64,000 bases of DNA from Comamonas thiooxydans (GCF_002157685.2 NZ_AP026738.1:186001-250000), one strand, 5' to 3'. Positions 19,124 through 27,982 are shown, counted from the first letter of the stretch. The notes: a model not told the origin generated them from the sequence alone. Program-made: numbers and translations.

Positions 19124-20425
19124 ATGAAGCGCGGTTTCTACACCATCATGTCAGCGCAGTTTTTCAGCTCGCTGGCAGACAACGCCTTGTTTGTGACCGC
19201 TGTAGAGCTGTTGCGTGCCAATGGTGCCCCCGAGTGGCAACGTGCTGCCCTGGTGCCCATGTTCGCCCTGTTCTATGTGGTCCTGGCCCCCTTTGTCGGA
19301 GCCTTTGCGGACGCCTTGCCCAAGGGCAAGGTCATGTTCATCAGCAATGCCATCAAGGTGATCGGTTGTCTGATGATGCTCTTCGGCCACCATCCCTTGA
19401 TCGCCTACGCCGTCATCGGGCTGGGCGCGGCCGCCTATTCGCCGGCCAAGTACGGCATCCTGACCGAGCTGCTGCCGGCCTCCCAACTGGTCAAGGCCAA
19501 TGGCTGGATTGAGGGGCTGACCATCACCTCCATCATTCTGGGCGTGCTGGTGGGCGGCCAGCTGGTGGGGCCGACCATTTCCCAGCATCTGCTGGGCTTT
19601 GACTTCCCGTATTTCAATACCGGCGTGGACACCCCTGCCGAGGCCGCGATTGCCCTGCTGATCCTGATCTACGTCATTGCGGCCTGGTTCAATCTGCACA
19701 TTCCGCTGACGGGCGTGGCCATGCGCCCGCTGCGCGAAGACCCGAACAAGAGCCTGCTTGCCAATCTGCTGGGCCTGCTGCCTGACTTCTGGCAGTGCAG
19801 CAAGCGCCTGTGGGCCGACAAGCTGGGCCAGATTTCTCTGTCCACCACCACGCTGTTCTGGGGGGCGTCGGGCAATTTGCGCTATATCGTGCTGGCCTGG
19901 GGGGCCGCTGCCCTGGGTTACAGCACCACCCAGGCCTCGGCTCTGGTGGGGGTGGTGGCAATAGGTACGGCCGTCGGTGCGGTGCTGGCATCCATGCGCA
20001 TGCGCCTGGACAACGCCACGCGTGTGATCCCCCTGGGCGTGCTCATGGGCCTGCTCGTGGTCTGCATGATCTTCATCGACAATCTCTGGGTGGCCGTGCC
20101 CTTCCTCATTCTGCTGGGCGGTCTGGGCGGTTTTCTGGTCGTGCCCATGAATGCGCTGCTGCAGCATCGCGGCCACAATCTCATGGGCGCGGGTCGCTCG
20201 ATTGCGGTGCAGAACTTCAACGAGCAACTGGCCATTCTGGCCATGGGTGGTTTCTACAGCCTGTCCACCAAAATGGGATTGACTGCCTTCGGTGCGATCA
20301 CGGTCTTCGGTCTGCTGGTTGCCGCTAGCATGGTGCTGATCGGCATTTGGCACTGGAATAATTGCAGAAGGCACCCGGCAGAGGTTGAGAAACTGCTGGA
20401 AGTCGCCCGCCGCGACTGCCATTGA
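19124..20425 (+). CDS. lplT: Lysophospholipid transporter LplT (MFS)
   Basis: Inner-membrane flippase-type transporter for lysophospholipid recycling. The 433-residue protein begins MKRGFYTIMSAQFFSSLADNA, the LplT signature, and shows about 12 hydrophobic segments with AYSPAKYGILTELLP and LVKANGWIEGLTI. In enterobacteria lplT is fused or adjacent to aas; here no acyltransferase gene adjoins it. It lies divergent to alr with a 133-bp gap. No good ribosome binding site is visible before the ATG. Confidence 0.9.
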   Translation: MKRGFYTIMSAQFFSSLADNALFVTAVELLRANGAPEWQRAALVPMFALFYVVLAPFVGAFADALPKGKVMFISNAIKVIGCLMMLFGHHPLIAYAVIGLGAAAYSPAKYGILTELLPASQLVKANGWIEGLTITSIILGVLVGGQLVGPTISQHLLGFDFPYFNTGVDTPAEAAIALLILIYVIAAWFNLHIPLTGVAMRPLREDPNKSLLANLLGLLPDFWQCSKRLWADKLGQISLSTTTLFWGASGNLRYIVLAWGAAALGYSTTQASALVGVVAIGTAVGAVLASMRMRLDNATRVIPLGVLMGLLVVCMIFIDNLWVAVPFLILLGGLGGFLVVPMNALLQHRGHNLMGAGRSIAVQNFNEQLAILAMGGFYSLSTKMGLTAFGAITVFGLLVAASMVLIGIWHWNNCRRHPAEVEKLLEVARRDCH

Positions 20426-20469
20426 AGCTCTGCAGCTGGCGCCGACAAGCTGCATTCACTACACGATCA

Positions 20470-20511
20470 ATAGCTTCTAACGCTTGCAGAGCAAACGTTA
20501 GAAGCCTTTTT
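20470..20511 (+). repeat. Repeat family A, copy 1; also a rho-independent terminator after lplT
   Basis: ATAGCTTCTAACGCTTG opens an inverted repeat. CTTCTAACG (20474-20482) pairs with CGTTAGAAG (20496-20504), and TTGC with GCAA inside it. CC and six T follow. The T run ends one base before the ATG of the next gene. The left arm matches the other family A elements in this window. Confidence 0.8.
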
Positions 20512-20512
20512 T

Positions 20513-21397
20513 ATGCATAGTCCACTGCCTGTATTTGCGCTGTTGCTCAATGCCCTGATCTGGGGTTTGTCATGGTGGCCGTTTCGTCTCATGCATGAGG
20601 CCGGGCTGCATCCGCTGTGGGCCACGGCAGCGATGTATGCACTGGTGCTGGCCGGTCTGCTGGCGCTGCGTCCCGCCAGCCTCAGGCAGGCCTGGCAATA
20701 CCCGGTGCTCCTGCTGCTGGCTGCCAGCTCGGGCCTGAACAACGTTGCCTTCAACTGGGCCGTGACCGTGGGCGACGTGGTGCGCGTCATCCTGCTGTTC
20801 TATCTCATGCCGGCCTGGGCGGTGCTGCTGGCCTGGAAGCTGCTGGGCGAAAAGCCCACTCCCATGGCGCTGCTGCGCCTGTTGCTGGCCTTTGGCGGTG
20901 TGGTGCTGGTGTTGCTGCCCGCCGATGCCTCCCTCTCCGGGCTGTTTGCCGGTCTCACCGTGGCAGATGCGCTGGCCGTGTTCGGCGGCTTCATGTTTGC
21001 GCTGACCAATGTGTTGCTGCGCCGCTTTCAAGGCATTCCGGCCCAGGCCCGCATGCTGGCCATGTTTGCCGGCTGCATGAGCATGGGCCTGCTGACTGCC
21101 TTGACCGCCAGCAGCCTGGGCGTGGTGCCAGGCTTTCCGGCCTTCGACAGCAACTGGGCCCTGGTGGCACTGGGCCTGGCCGTGCTGCTCATGCTGGGCA
21201 ACTGGGCCCTGCAATTCGGTGCCGCCCATCTGCCTTCGGGCGTGACCTCGGTGGTCATGCTCAGCGAAGTGGTGTTTGCCAGCGTCTCCTCGGTGCTGAT
21301 CGCCCATGAGGCGCTTTCGGCGCGCACGCTGGCCGGCGGCGCCCTCATCATGGGCGCGGCATTGCTGGCGTCTCTGGGCCGAAGAAGGCAGGCCTGA
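20513..21397 (+). CDS. EamA/DMT-family transporter
   Basis: Ten-helix drug/metabolite transporter of 294 residues with two EamA repeats (about 8-135 and 150-285). FNWAVTVGDVVRVILLFYLMPAWAVLLAWKLLGEKP ends the first repeat and LPSGVTSVVMLSEVVFASVSSVLI lies in the second. The substrate is unknown; family members export amino acids or other metabolites. The first ATG follows the T run of a terminator hairpin with no ribosome binding site, so translation is leaderless or starts at an internal ATG such as Met25. The stop is followed by a remnant of repeat family B from the opposite gene. Confidence 0.85.
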   Translation: MHSPLPVFALLLNALIWGLSWWPFRLMHEAGLHPLWATAAMYALVLAGLLALRPASLRQAWQYPVLLLLAASSGLNNVAFNWAVTVGDVVRVILLFYLMPAWAVLLAWKLLGEKPTPMALLRLLLAFGGVVLVLLPADASLSGLFAGLTVADALAVFGGFMFALTNVLLRRFQGIPAQARMLAMFAGCMSMGLLTALTASSLGVVPGFPAFDSNWALVALGLAVLLMLGNWALQFGAAHLPSGVTSVVMLSEVVFASVSSVLIAHEALSARTLAGGALIMGAALLASLGRRRQA

Positions 21398-21431
21398 ACA
21401 GGCGCCAATCAAGTCCAGAGAGTCCGAACCA

Positions 21432-21497
21432 GCCGCGCCGCAGCAAGGGCATCGCCCCCTTCCAGGAGGGAGGCGCACAGCGCCTCAGGGGGTCATC
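21432..21497 (-). repeat. Repeat family B, copy 1 (directly after the amiS stop codon)
   Basis: On the minus strand the sequence reads CCCCCTGAGGCGCTGTGCG, then CCTCCC, then GGGGGCGATGCCC and a GC-rich tail. It begins at the TGA of the AmiS gene. It matches the element at 52701-52830 in base order and in its position just after a stop codon. Confidence 0.6.
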
Positions 21498-22008
21498 CCA
21501 ATTTTCCCGCCAGGATCAGGTATCCGGGTACCCAGCCCGTGAGTACGCCTTGGGCAATGCACAGCCAGCCCGTGGGGCGCTCAATGCTTTTCCTCAGGGC
21601 CAGCAGTGCAAAGAACAAGGCCCAGAGCACGGCCCAGGCGGCCCAGTTGACGCCCATCCACCAGTCCAGCCCCGAGCTGGCGCTGGTCAGCGTATCCAGG
21701 GCCACGGGAATGGCGGTGATCGCCACGAACAGGCTGAACCAGCCCAGACCGCGGCCGTCGGCACCGCTGAAGCGATTGAAAGCCACCCAGAGATAGGTGA
21801 AGGCGAACAGCAGGGTCAATGCGCCGCTCTTGACCGATGCCGCGTCGGCCGCCGGGCCGAAGATGCTGGCCAGGCCAATACATAGAGACACCACACCGGT
21901 GAAGATATTGATGACCCAGATTTCCTTGTCGGCAATCTTGCCCAGCATCCACAGGCCGTTGAGAAACAACACCGCACCCACATAAAACAGCGACAAACCC
22001 AACCACAT
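21493..22008 (-). CDS. AmiS/UreI-family urea or short-amide channel
   Basis: The 171-residue membrane protein has six hydrophobic segments and starts MWLGLSLFYVGAVLFLNGLWML, typical of the AmiS/UreI family. Family members are urea channels (UreI of Helicobacter) or aliphatic-amide transporters (AmiS). The conserved WGVNWAAW-like stretch is present as WWMGVNWAAWAVLW. AAGGAG lies before the ATG at 22008; the frame is open upstream without homology. No amidase or urease gene adjoins it. It is transcribed in the same direction as the regulator at 22124-23299, 115 bp downstream of it. Confidence 0.85.
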   Translation of the reverse strand: MWLGLSLFYVGAVLFLNGLWMLGKIADKEIWVINIFTGVVSLCIGLASIFGPAADAASVKSGALTLLFAFTYLWVAFNRFSGADGRGLGWFSLFVAITAIPVALDTLTSASSGLDWWMGVNWAAWAVLWALFFALLALRKSIERPTGWLCIAQGVLTGWVPGYLILAGKLG

Positions 22009-22123
22009 ACACACTCCTTGGCTGCAGGCCGGTGCAGCGCGGCGAGGATTGTGGGGCCGTGCGGGGCGGGGCGGAACCCTGGGCGAACGCAAAAGAGTCT
22101 TGCGCCATGGGTCGGGAATGGGC

Positions 22124-23299
22124 TCAGAAACCCTCGTCCCGACCGCCGCGCAGGCGGCGGTACAGCGTGCCGCGCGAGATGCCCAGGGCACGCGCGGCCT
22201 GGGAGACATTGCCGCCATGCAGGTCCAGCGTCTCCCTGATCAGCTGCACGCTGTGCTCGCGCAACGTCGCCAGGGGTTGTGCCTCGACGACGGGCGCTGC
22301 TTCGGGGGCTGCAGGGCTGGCCTGGTCTTCCGCGCTGCTGATGTCTAGGTGCGAGCCAAGGCCGTGCGAGGCTTGCAGGTGCGCCTGCATCCAGACGCCC
22401 AGGCCGCTGGCCAGGCGCAGCGGCGCGGGGCCGGGCTGGCTGCTCAGTTGCAGCAAGTGCGACAGATCATGGCCCAGCAGCTCCTGCGCGCTGCACGCTG
22501 CATGTACGGGCTGGCCGATGAGCTGGGCGGCGGTGCCGTTCATCCAGGCAACGCTGCCATCGGCAGCCACCCCCATCAGCGCCTGTAGCGGGGTGTGCAG
22601 CAGTGCTGGCGTTACCTGAAAGCGCAGTACCAGATGCTCGTGCGACTGCGCCTGCAGCAAGGTGTTTTCGATGGTCGTGGCGTACATGCCGACCACGGGG
22701 CTGGCGTCGAAGCTGAAATGCTGCTCCTCCACCATCAGATTGAGCACCCCGGCCAGGCGACCGTGCACATCGCGTATGGGGGCTGCTGCGCAGCGGAAGG
22801 CGTGCAGTTCGTCGAAATAATGCTCGCCGTTGGTGACGGTGCAGGCCTGGCCGGTGGCGGCAACGATGCCCGGTGCGTTCGTGCCCATGGCCTGCTCGGA
22901 CATATTCAGGCCGACCCGCTCGTCACGGGGCCGCATGGATGCGGGGGAGACATGGAGCACGATGCCCTTGTCGTCGGTCAGCATCACGCGCGTGCCGGTG
23001 CCCGCTAACGCCTGCTCCAGGGTCGGCAGCTCGTGCTGCAATGCCTGCAGCAGTCCGCGGCAGCGCTCCTGCGTGGCATGCAGCCGGCTGGGGCTGACCG
23101 GAGCCAGAGCCAGCCGCCGTCCATTGCAGTGCTGGCGCTGGCTGCGCAGCCAGGACTGGATGACCGCCTCGCTGACCAGGCCCGAGGGGCGTATGCCGGC
23201 CTCGAAGAACTGGCGGCGAGCCTGCAAGGCCCGCTCTGCCCCGGTGCTCGAGAAGCACTGCTGTAGCGCGTCCATCGCGCGTGGCTCATCAACGTTCAT
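22124..23299 (-). CDS. AcoR-like regulator: GAF, PAS-like and Fis-type HTH, no AAA+ domain
   Basis: The 391-residue regulator has an AcoR-type N-terminal region with a GAF domain (about residues 60-225; VMLTDDKGIVLHV, LNMSEQAMGTNAPGIVAATGQACTVTNGEHY), a PAS-like segment (about 235-325) and a C-terminal Fis-type helix-turn-helix (GGNVSQAARALGISRGTLYRRL). The AAA+ module of sigma-54 activators is absent: there is no Walker A and no GAFTGA. It therefore cannot drive sigma-54 polymerase in the usual way. It is divergent from the ethanol dehydrogenase gene, and a TGTTCC-N5-GGAACA site lies between them, so that gene is the probable target. ATG 23299 is chosen; the frame is open to 23422. Confidence 0.85.
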   Translation of the reverse strand: MNVDEPRAMDALQQCFSSTGAERALQARRQFFEAGIRPSGLVSEAVIQSWLRSQRQHCNGRRLALAPVSPSRLHATQERCRGLLQALQHELPTLEQALAGTGTRVMLTDDKGIVLHVSPASMRPRDERVGLNMSEQAMGTNAPGIVAATGQACTVTNGEHYFDELHAFRCAAAPIRDVHGRLAGVLNLMVEEQHFSFDASPVVGMYATTIENTLLQAQSHEHLVLRFQVTPALLHTPLQALMGVAADGSVAWMNGTAAQLIGQPVHAACSAQELLGHDLSHLLQLSSQPGPAPLRLASGLGVWMQAHLQASHGLGSHLDISSAEDQASPAAPEAAPVVEAQPLATLREHSVQLIRETLDLHGGNVSQAARALGISRGTLYRRLRGGRDEGF

Positions 23300-23333
23300 G
23301 TCATGTCCAGGCTGTCCGCAGGAGCGGTCAATG

Positions 23334-23350
23334 TGTTCCGCAATGGAACA
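23334..23350. promoter_or_regulatory. Perfect inverted repeat TGTTCC-N5-GGAACA (candidate regulator site)
   Basis: Arms of six bases separated by GCAAT, 87 bp before the ethanol dehydrogenase ATG and 35 bp before the regulator ATG. Such dyads are typical targets of Fis-type HTH activators. No GG-N10-GC sigma-54 core was found between it and the dehydrogenase gene. Confidence 0.6.
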
Positions 23351-23436
23351 GTTCGAGCCTGGGGAAATCCCGATCATGAAGAAAAACAGGCGATACACCA
23401 TGCTTTGCGGCATAGAAATCACAACAGGAGACCTCG

Positions 23437-25563
23437 ATGGAACGGCTGATCGACAACTCTCATGGACGGCCCGGTCGCATGGCCTGGATGCTGGCCGCCT
23501 GCCTGGGCAGCGCAGCGGCTTTCGCGCAAGCCGATCCTGCAGCGCAGGCTGCGGCCGCCGTGCAGCGCGTCGATGGCGCTTTCATCCGCGCCAATGCAGC
23601 CAAGACGCCTGACTGGCCCACCACCGGCGTGGACTATGCCGAGACCCGCTACAGCCGCCTCGATCAGATCAATGCCGCCAACGTCAAGGACCTGGGCCTG
23701 GCATGGTCGTACAACCTTGAATCCACGCGTGGCGTGGAGGCCACGCCTGTCGTCGTGGACGGCATCATGTACGTCAGCGCCTCGTGGAGCGTCGTGCACG
23801 CCATCGACACCCGTACCGGCCAGAGGATCTGGACCTATGACCCGCAGATCGACCGCAGCACCGGCTTCAAGGGGTGCTGCGACGTCGTCAACCGCGGCGT
23901 GGCGCTGTGGAAGGGCAAGGTCTATGTGGGTGCGTGGGACGGCCGCCTGATCGCGCTGGACGCGGCCACCGGCAAGGAGGTCTGGCACAAGAATACCTTC
24001 GAGGGGCAAAAGGGCTCGCTGACCATTACTGGCGCGCCGCGCGTGTTCAAGGGCAAGGTCATCATCGGCAACGGCGGCGCCGAATATGGCGTGCGCGGCT
24101 ACATCACGGCCTATGACGCCGAGACCGGCGAGCAGAAATGGCGCTGGTTCAGCGTGCCCGGCGATCCGTCCAAACCCTTCGAGGACGAGTCCATGAAGCG
24201 CGCCGCCAAGACCTGGGACCCCAGCGGAAAATGGTGGGAAGCCGGTGGCGGCGGCACCATGTGGGACAGCATGACCTTCGATGCAGAGCTCAACACCATG
24301 TATGTGGGCACGGGCAACGGCTCGCCCTGGTCGCACAAGGTGCGCAGCCCCAAGGGCGGCGACAACCTGTATCTGGCCTCCATCGTGGCCCTGGACCCCG
24401 ACACCGGCAAATACAAGTGGCACTACCAGGAAACACCGGGTGACAACTGGGACTACACCTCCACCCAGCCCATGATCCTGGCCGACATCAAGATCGCCGG
24501 CAAGCCGCGCAAGGTCATATTGCATGCGCCCAAGAACGGTTTCTTCTTCGTGCTCGATCGCACCAACGGCAAGTTCATTTCGGCCAAGAACTTCGTGCCC
24601 GTGAACTGGGCCAGCGGCTACGACAAGAACGGCAAGCCCATGAACATTGCCGCGGCACGCGACGGCAGCAAGCCCCATGACGCGGTTCCCGGCCCTTATG
24701 GCGCGCACAACTGGCACCCCATGTCTTTCAACCCCCAGACGGGTCTGGTGTATCTGCCTGCGCAGAACGTGCCCGTCAATCTGATGGACGACAAGAAGTG
24801 GGAGTTCAACCAGGCCGGACCGGGCAAGCCCCAGTCGGGCACCGGCTGGAACACGGCCAAGTTCTTCAATGCCGAGCCGCCCAAGAGCAAGCCCTTTGGC
24901 CGCCTGCTAGCCTGGGACCCCGTTGCGCAAAAGGCCGCCTGGAGCGTGGAGCATGTCTCGCCCTGGAACGGCGGTACGCTGACCACAGCGGGCAATGTGG
25001 TGTTCCAGGGCACGGCGGACGGCCGCCTCGTGGCCTATAACGCGACCAGCGGCGAAAAGCTGTGGGAAACGCCCACGGGCACTGGCGTGGTGGCCGCGCC
25101 CAGCACCTATATGGTGGACGGCAAGCAGTATGTCTCGGTGGCTGTGGGCTGGGGCGGTGTCTACGGCCTGGCTGCGCGCGCCACCGAGCGCCAGGGGCCG
25201 GGCACGGTCTATACCTTCGTCGTGGGCGGCAAGGCCAAGATGCCGGAATTCGTGGCCCAGCGCGCGGGCCAGCTGCTGCAGGGCGTGAAGTACGACTCTG
25301 CCAAGGTCGAGGCCGGCACCATGCTGTACGTGGCCAACTGCGTTTTCTGCCACGGCGTGCCGGGCGTGGACCGCGGCGGCAACATTCCCAATCTGGGCTA
25401 TATGGATGCAAGCTATATCGAGAACCTGCCCAGCTTCGTCTTCAAGGGCCCGGCCATGGCGCGCGGCATGCCGGATTTCACGGGCAAGCTGTCGGGCGAT
25501 GACGTGGAGTCCATCAAGGCCTTCATCCAGGGCACGGCGGACGCCATCCGGCCCAAGCCCTGA
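23437..25563 (+). CDS. qheDH: Quinohaemoprotein ethanol dehydrogenase, type I (PQQ and haem c)
   Basis: Periplasmic enzyme oxidising primary alcohols to aldehydes and passing electrons through its own haem c. The 708-residue precursor has a signal peptide of about 31 residues (AAFAQ). An eight-bladed PQQ propeller follows (about 50-590), with the vicinal disulfide Cys147-Cys148 next to PQQ and repeated W-motifs such as GRLIALDAATGKEVW. A C-terminal cytochrome c domain has Cys635-x2-Cys638-His639 and a likely Met ligand in GMPDF. From memory it is nearly identical to the crystallised Comamonas testosteroni enzyme. ACAGGAGA precedes the ATG. PQQ synthesis genes are not in the window. Confidence 0.97.
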   Translation: MERLIDNSHGRPGRMAWMLAACLGSAAAFAQADPAAQAAAAVQRVDGAFIRANAAKTPDWPTTGVDYAETRYSRLDQINAANVKDLGLAWSYNLESTRGVEATPVVVDGIMYVSASWSVVHAIDTRTGQRIWTYDPQIDRSTGFKGCCDVVNRGVALWKGKVYVGAWDGRLIALDAATGKEVWHKNTFEGQKGSLTITGAPRVFKGKVIIGNGGAEYGVRGYITAYDAETGEQKWRWFSVPGDPSKPFEDESMKRAAKTWDPSGKWWEAGGGGTMWDSMTFDAELNTMYVGTGNGSPWSHKVRSPKGGDNLYLASIVALDPDTGKYKWHYQETPGDNWDYTSTQPMILADIKIAGKPRKVILHAPKNGFFFVLDRTNGKFISAKNFVPVNWASGYDKNGKPMNIAAARDGSKPHDAVPGPYGAHNWHPMSFNPQTGLVYLPAQNVPVNLMDDKKWEFNQAGPGKPQSGTGWNTAKFFNAEPPKSKPFGRLLAWDPVAQKAAWSVEHVSPWNGGTLTTAGNVVFQGTADGRLVAYNATSGEKLWETPTGTGVVAAPSTYMVDGKQYVSVAVGWGGVYGLAARATERQGPGTVYTFVVGGKAKMPEFVAQRAGQLLQGVKYDSAKVEAGTMLYVANCVFCHGVPGVDRGGNIPNLGYMDASYIENLPSFVFKGPAMARGMPDFTGKLSGDDVESIKAFIQGTADAIRPKP

Positions 25564-25583
25564 AGCCTGCACTTCGCCACGCC

Positions 25584-25620
25584 GGGCCGCCGGTGCGTCC
25601 GAGCCACGCACCGGCGGCCC
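25584..25620 (+). other. Perfect 15-bp stem-loop between ethanol and aldehyde dehydrogenase genes
   Basis: GGGCCGCCGGTGCGT and ACGCACCGGCGGCCC pair without mismatch around a 7-base loop. No T run follows, so it is more likely an mRNA-stabilising or processing hairpin than a terminator. Confidence 0.8.
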
Positions 25621-25667
25621 CAGATCGCAAACCTCTTCTTTTGACTCGATACCAAGGAAATAGCCTC

Positions 25668-27098
25668 ATGCAAGATCATCTGCAGTTCTATATCGACGGC
25701 CAATGGGTGAATCCGGTCAGCCCGCGCAGCTTGGAGGTCATCAATCCCTCCAACGAGCAAGCCATCGCCCGCATCAGCATGGGCTCGGCCGCCGACGTGG
25801 ACAAGGCCGTGGCCGCCGCGCGTCGCGCCTTCGAGAGCTACTCGCGCACCAGCCGCGAAGAGCGCCTGGCCCTGCTGGCCAAGGTGCTGGAGGTCTACCA
25901 GCGCCGCTACGGCGACTTTGTGCAGACCATCTCGCAGGAGATGGGGGCGCCGCTGTGGCTGTCCAAGGCGGCACAGGCGGCGATGGGCGTGGCCCATCTG
26001 GGCTCCACCATCGAAGTCCTCAAGAACTTCGCCTTCGAACATGTGCAGGGCAGCACGGCCGTCGTGCATGAGCCCGTGGGCGTGGTCGGCATGATCACGC
26101 CCTGGAACTGGCCCATCAACCAGATCATGTGCAAGGTCGCCCCGGCCCTGGCCGCTGGCTGCACCATGGTGCTCAAGCCCTCGGAGGTTGCTCCGCTCAA
26201 TGCCCTGCTCGTGGCCGAGGTACTGCACGAGGCGGGCGTGCCGCCCGGCGTCTTCAACCTCGTCAACGGCGACGGCCCGGGCGTGGGCGAGGCCATGTCC
26301 TCCCACCCCGGCATAGACATGATGACCTTCACCGGCTCCACGCGCGCGGGCATTGCCGTGGCCAAGGCCGCGGCCGACAGCGTCAAGCGTGTGGCCCAGG
26401 AACTGGGCGGCAAGTCCGCCAACATCGTGCTGGATGACGCCAACCTGCAAAAGGCCGTGACCCAGGGCGTGCAGGCGGTGCTGATGAACTCGGGCCAGAG
26501 CTGCAATGCGCCCACGCGCATGTTCGTGCCGCGCGCCCTGCATGGGCAGGCCGTGGAGATCGCCCATAGCGTCGCCGCAGCAGCGACCGTGGCCGATGCG
26601 CTGGCCGAGGGCATGCACATGGGCCCTGTGGTCAGCGAGGCGCAATGGGGCAAGATCCAGGCCCTGATCCGCAAGGGCATTGAAGAGGGCGCGACCCTGG
26701 TGGCAGGCGGTACAGGCCGCCCCGAGGGGCTGGCCCGGGGCTACTTTGTCAAACCCACGGTGTTTGCCGACGTGAGCAATGACATGACCATCGCGCGCGA
26801 GGAAATCTTCGGTCCCGTGCTGGTGATGATTCCCTACGATGACGAGGAAGACGCCATCCGCATGGCCAACGACACGGTGTACGGCCTCTCGGGCTATGTG
26901 CAATCGGGCAGCCTGGAGCGTGCGCGCCGCGTGGCCGCGCGCCTGCGCACAGGCATGGTCCACCTCAACGGTGCGGGGCCTGACTTCAATGCGCCGTTCG
27001 GCGGCTACAAGCAGTCAGGCAATGGCCGTGAATGGGGCGAGCACGGTTTCCGCGATTTCCTGGAAACCAAGGCCGTCATGGGCTACGGCGAGGCCTGA
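25668..27098 (+). CDS. NAD(P)-dependent aldehyde dehydrogenase
   Basis: Oxidises an aldehyde to the acid. The 476-residue protein has PWNWPINQIMCKVAPALAAGCTMVLKPSE (cofactor fold), FTGSTRAG, Glu245 in QELGGKSAN and the nucleophile Cys279 in NSGQSCNAPTRM. The C-terminal PFGGYKQSGNGREWGEHG is intact. ATG 25668 follows AAGGAA; the frame is open upstream. It lies 104 bp after the ethanol dehydrogenase, with a large hairpin between, and probably removes the aldehyde made by it, though the two act in different compartments. Confidence 0.92.
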   Translation: MQDHLQFYIDGQWVNPVSPRSLEVINPSNEQAIARISMGSAADVDKAVAAARRAFESYSRTSREERLALLAKVLEVYQRRYGDFVQTISQEMGAPLWLSKAAQAAMGVAHLGSTIEVLKNFAFEHVQGSTAVVHEPVGVVGMITPWNWPINQIMCKVAPALAAGCTMVLKPSEVAPLNALLVAEVLHEAGVPPGVFNLVNGDGPGVGEAMSSHPGIDMMTFTGSTRAGIAVAKAAADSVKRVAQELGGKSANIVLDDANLQKAVTQGVQAVLMNSGQSCNAPTRMFVPRALHGQAVEIAHSVAAAATVADALAEGMHMGPVVSEAQWGKIQALIRKGIEEGATLVAGGTGRPEGLARGYFVKPTVFADVSNDMTIAREEIFGPVLVMIPYDDEEDAIRMANDTVYGLSGYVQSGSLERARRVAARLRTGMVHLNGAGPDFNAPFGGYKQSGNGREWGEHGFRDFLETKAVMGYGEA

Positions 27099-27111
27099 TC
27101 TGTTCAAAATC

Positions 27112-27155
27112 AATAGCTGCCAACGCCCGTATGATGGGCATTGGTGGCTATTTTT
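27112..27155. repeat. Repeat family A, copy 2; bidirectional terminator between convergent genes
   Basis: AATAGCTGCCAACGCCC (27112-27128) pairs with GGGCATTGGTGGCTATT (27136-27152) around a 7-base loop, with two G-T pairs and one mismatch. A T run follows on the plus strand and AATAG precedes. It serves the aldehyde dehydrogenase gene and the ProQ-domain gene, whose stop codon lies at its edge. Confidence 0.8.
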
Positions 27156-27906
27156 ATTGAATATTCTGCTGGCGGCGACGCGCGCGTTCCAGCTGCTGGG
27201 CGACCTGGCGAGGATTCATGCCGTACATCTCGGCGAACTCCTGCTCCGAAGTCTGGCCGCTGAGCTGGAAGGAGCGCAGCAGCGCCTCGTCCTTGGCGGT
27301 GCGGGCATCGGCCTCGGCCAGCGCATCGGCCACCAGGGCATTGGTCTTTTCGTCACGGCCCTGCACGCGCTCGGCATATTCCTCGCGCGTGAGACCGGAG
27401 GCTTCGTAGCCGACGACGATGCGGTTGCGCAGCTTGGGCGTCAGGTCTTCCTGCGTGCGCTGCTGGCGGCGGCGGAAGACTTCGATCAGCGCGTGGTGCA
27501 CATGCTCGGGCAGTGTGGCTTCCACGGGCTGGCCGCTCAGGTCATGGCGCTGCTGGCCGCTGGCCATGGCGGCCAGATAGCGACCGGAGCGGGTGTGCTG
27601 CTGCAGAGCGCTCTTGAGCGCGTCCTTGTCCAGCTCCGGGTGGGCGGCCAGCAGGTCTTCAAAAATGCCGCGCTTGAAGGGCAGCAATTGCTCGCCGAAC
27701 AGGGCCGGGTGCCACTGCGCCAGCTGCTCCAGCAAGGGGTGTTGCGGGCGTGCGGCCTGCGGGGCGGCTTTGGCTGCAGGAGCGGGGTTCTGGCGGCCAC
27801 GGCCGCCACGGCGCGAGCGTGAGCCGGGCTGCGAGTCCTGCACGCTGTGCTGCGATGCCGCTTGCGAGGCTTTCTGCTCTTGTGATTCAGACACGATTTC
27901 AGTCAT
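27154..27906 (-). CDS. ProQ/FinO-domain RNA-binding protein
   Basis: RNA chaperone candidate of 250 residues. Residues 1-55 are a flexible, basic region with a Arg/Gly cluster (SRSRRGGRGR). The ProQ/FinO fold runs about 55-165: HPLLEQLAQWHPALFGEQLLPFKRGIFEDLLA, then ALKSALQQHTRSGRYLAAMASGQQRHDLSGQPVE. The C-terminal part is charged and helical and ends in MNPRQVAQQLERARRR. Family members bind structured sRNAs and mRNA 3' ends. ATG 27906 is chosen from the start of normal composition. The gene ends in the repeat-derived terminator. Confidence 0.88.
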   Translation of the reverse strand: MTEIVSESQEQKASQAASQHSVQDSQPGSRSRRGGRGRQNPAPAAKAAPQAARPQHPLLEQLAQWHPALFGEQLLPFKRGIFEDLLAAHPELDKDALKSALQQHTRSGRYLAAMASGQQRHDLSGQPVEATLPEHVHHALIEVFRRRQQRTQEDLTPKLRNRIVVGYEASGLTREEYAERVQGRDEKTNALVADALAEADARTAKDEALLRSFQLSGQTSEQEFAEMYGMNPRQVAQQLERARRRQQNIQ

Positions 27907-27982
27907 GGCAAAGCCCGTGGGCCTGGGAAAACAAAACCCCCAATCATGCCAGCATTGCAAACTGCAGTGGCATGCGGGGGTG

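Noticed and set aside
19151..20455. A 434-codon minus-strand frame over lplT
   Set aside because: Same shadow effect: the translation is Gln/His-rich with no membrane segments, while the plus frame is a clear LplT.
23350..23437. Sigma-54 promoter for the ethanol dehydrogenase
   Set aside because: No GG-N10-GC core with correct flanks was found, and the nearby regulator lacks the AAA+ domain needed to use one.
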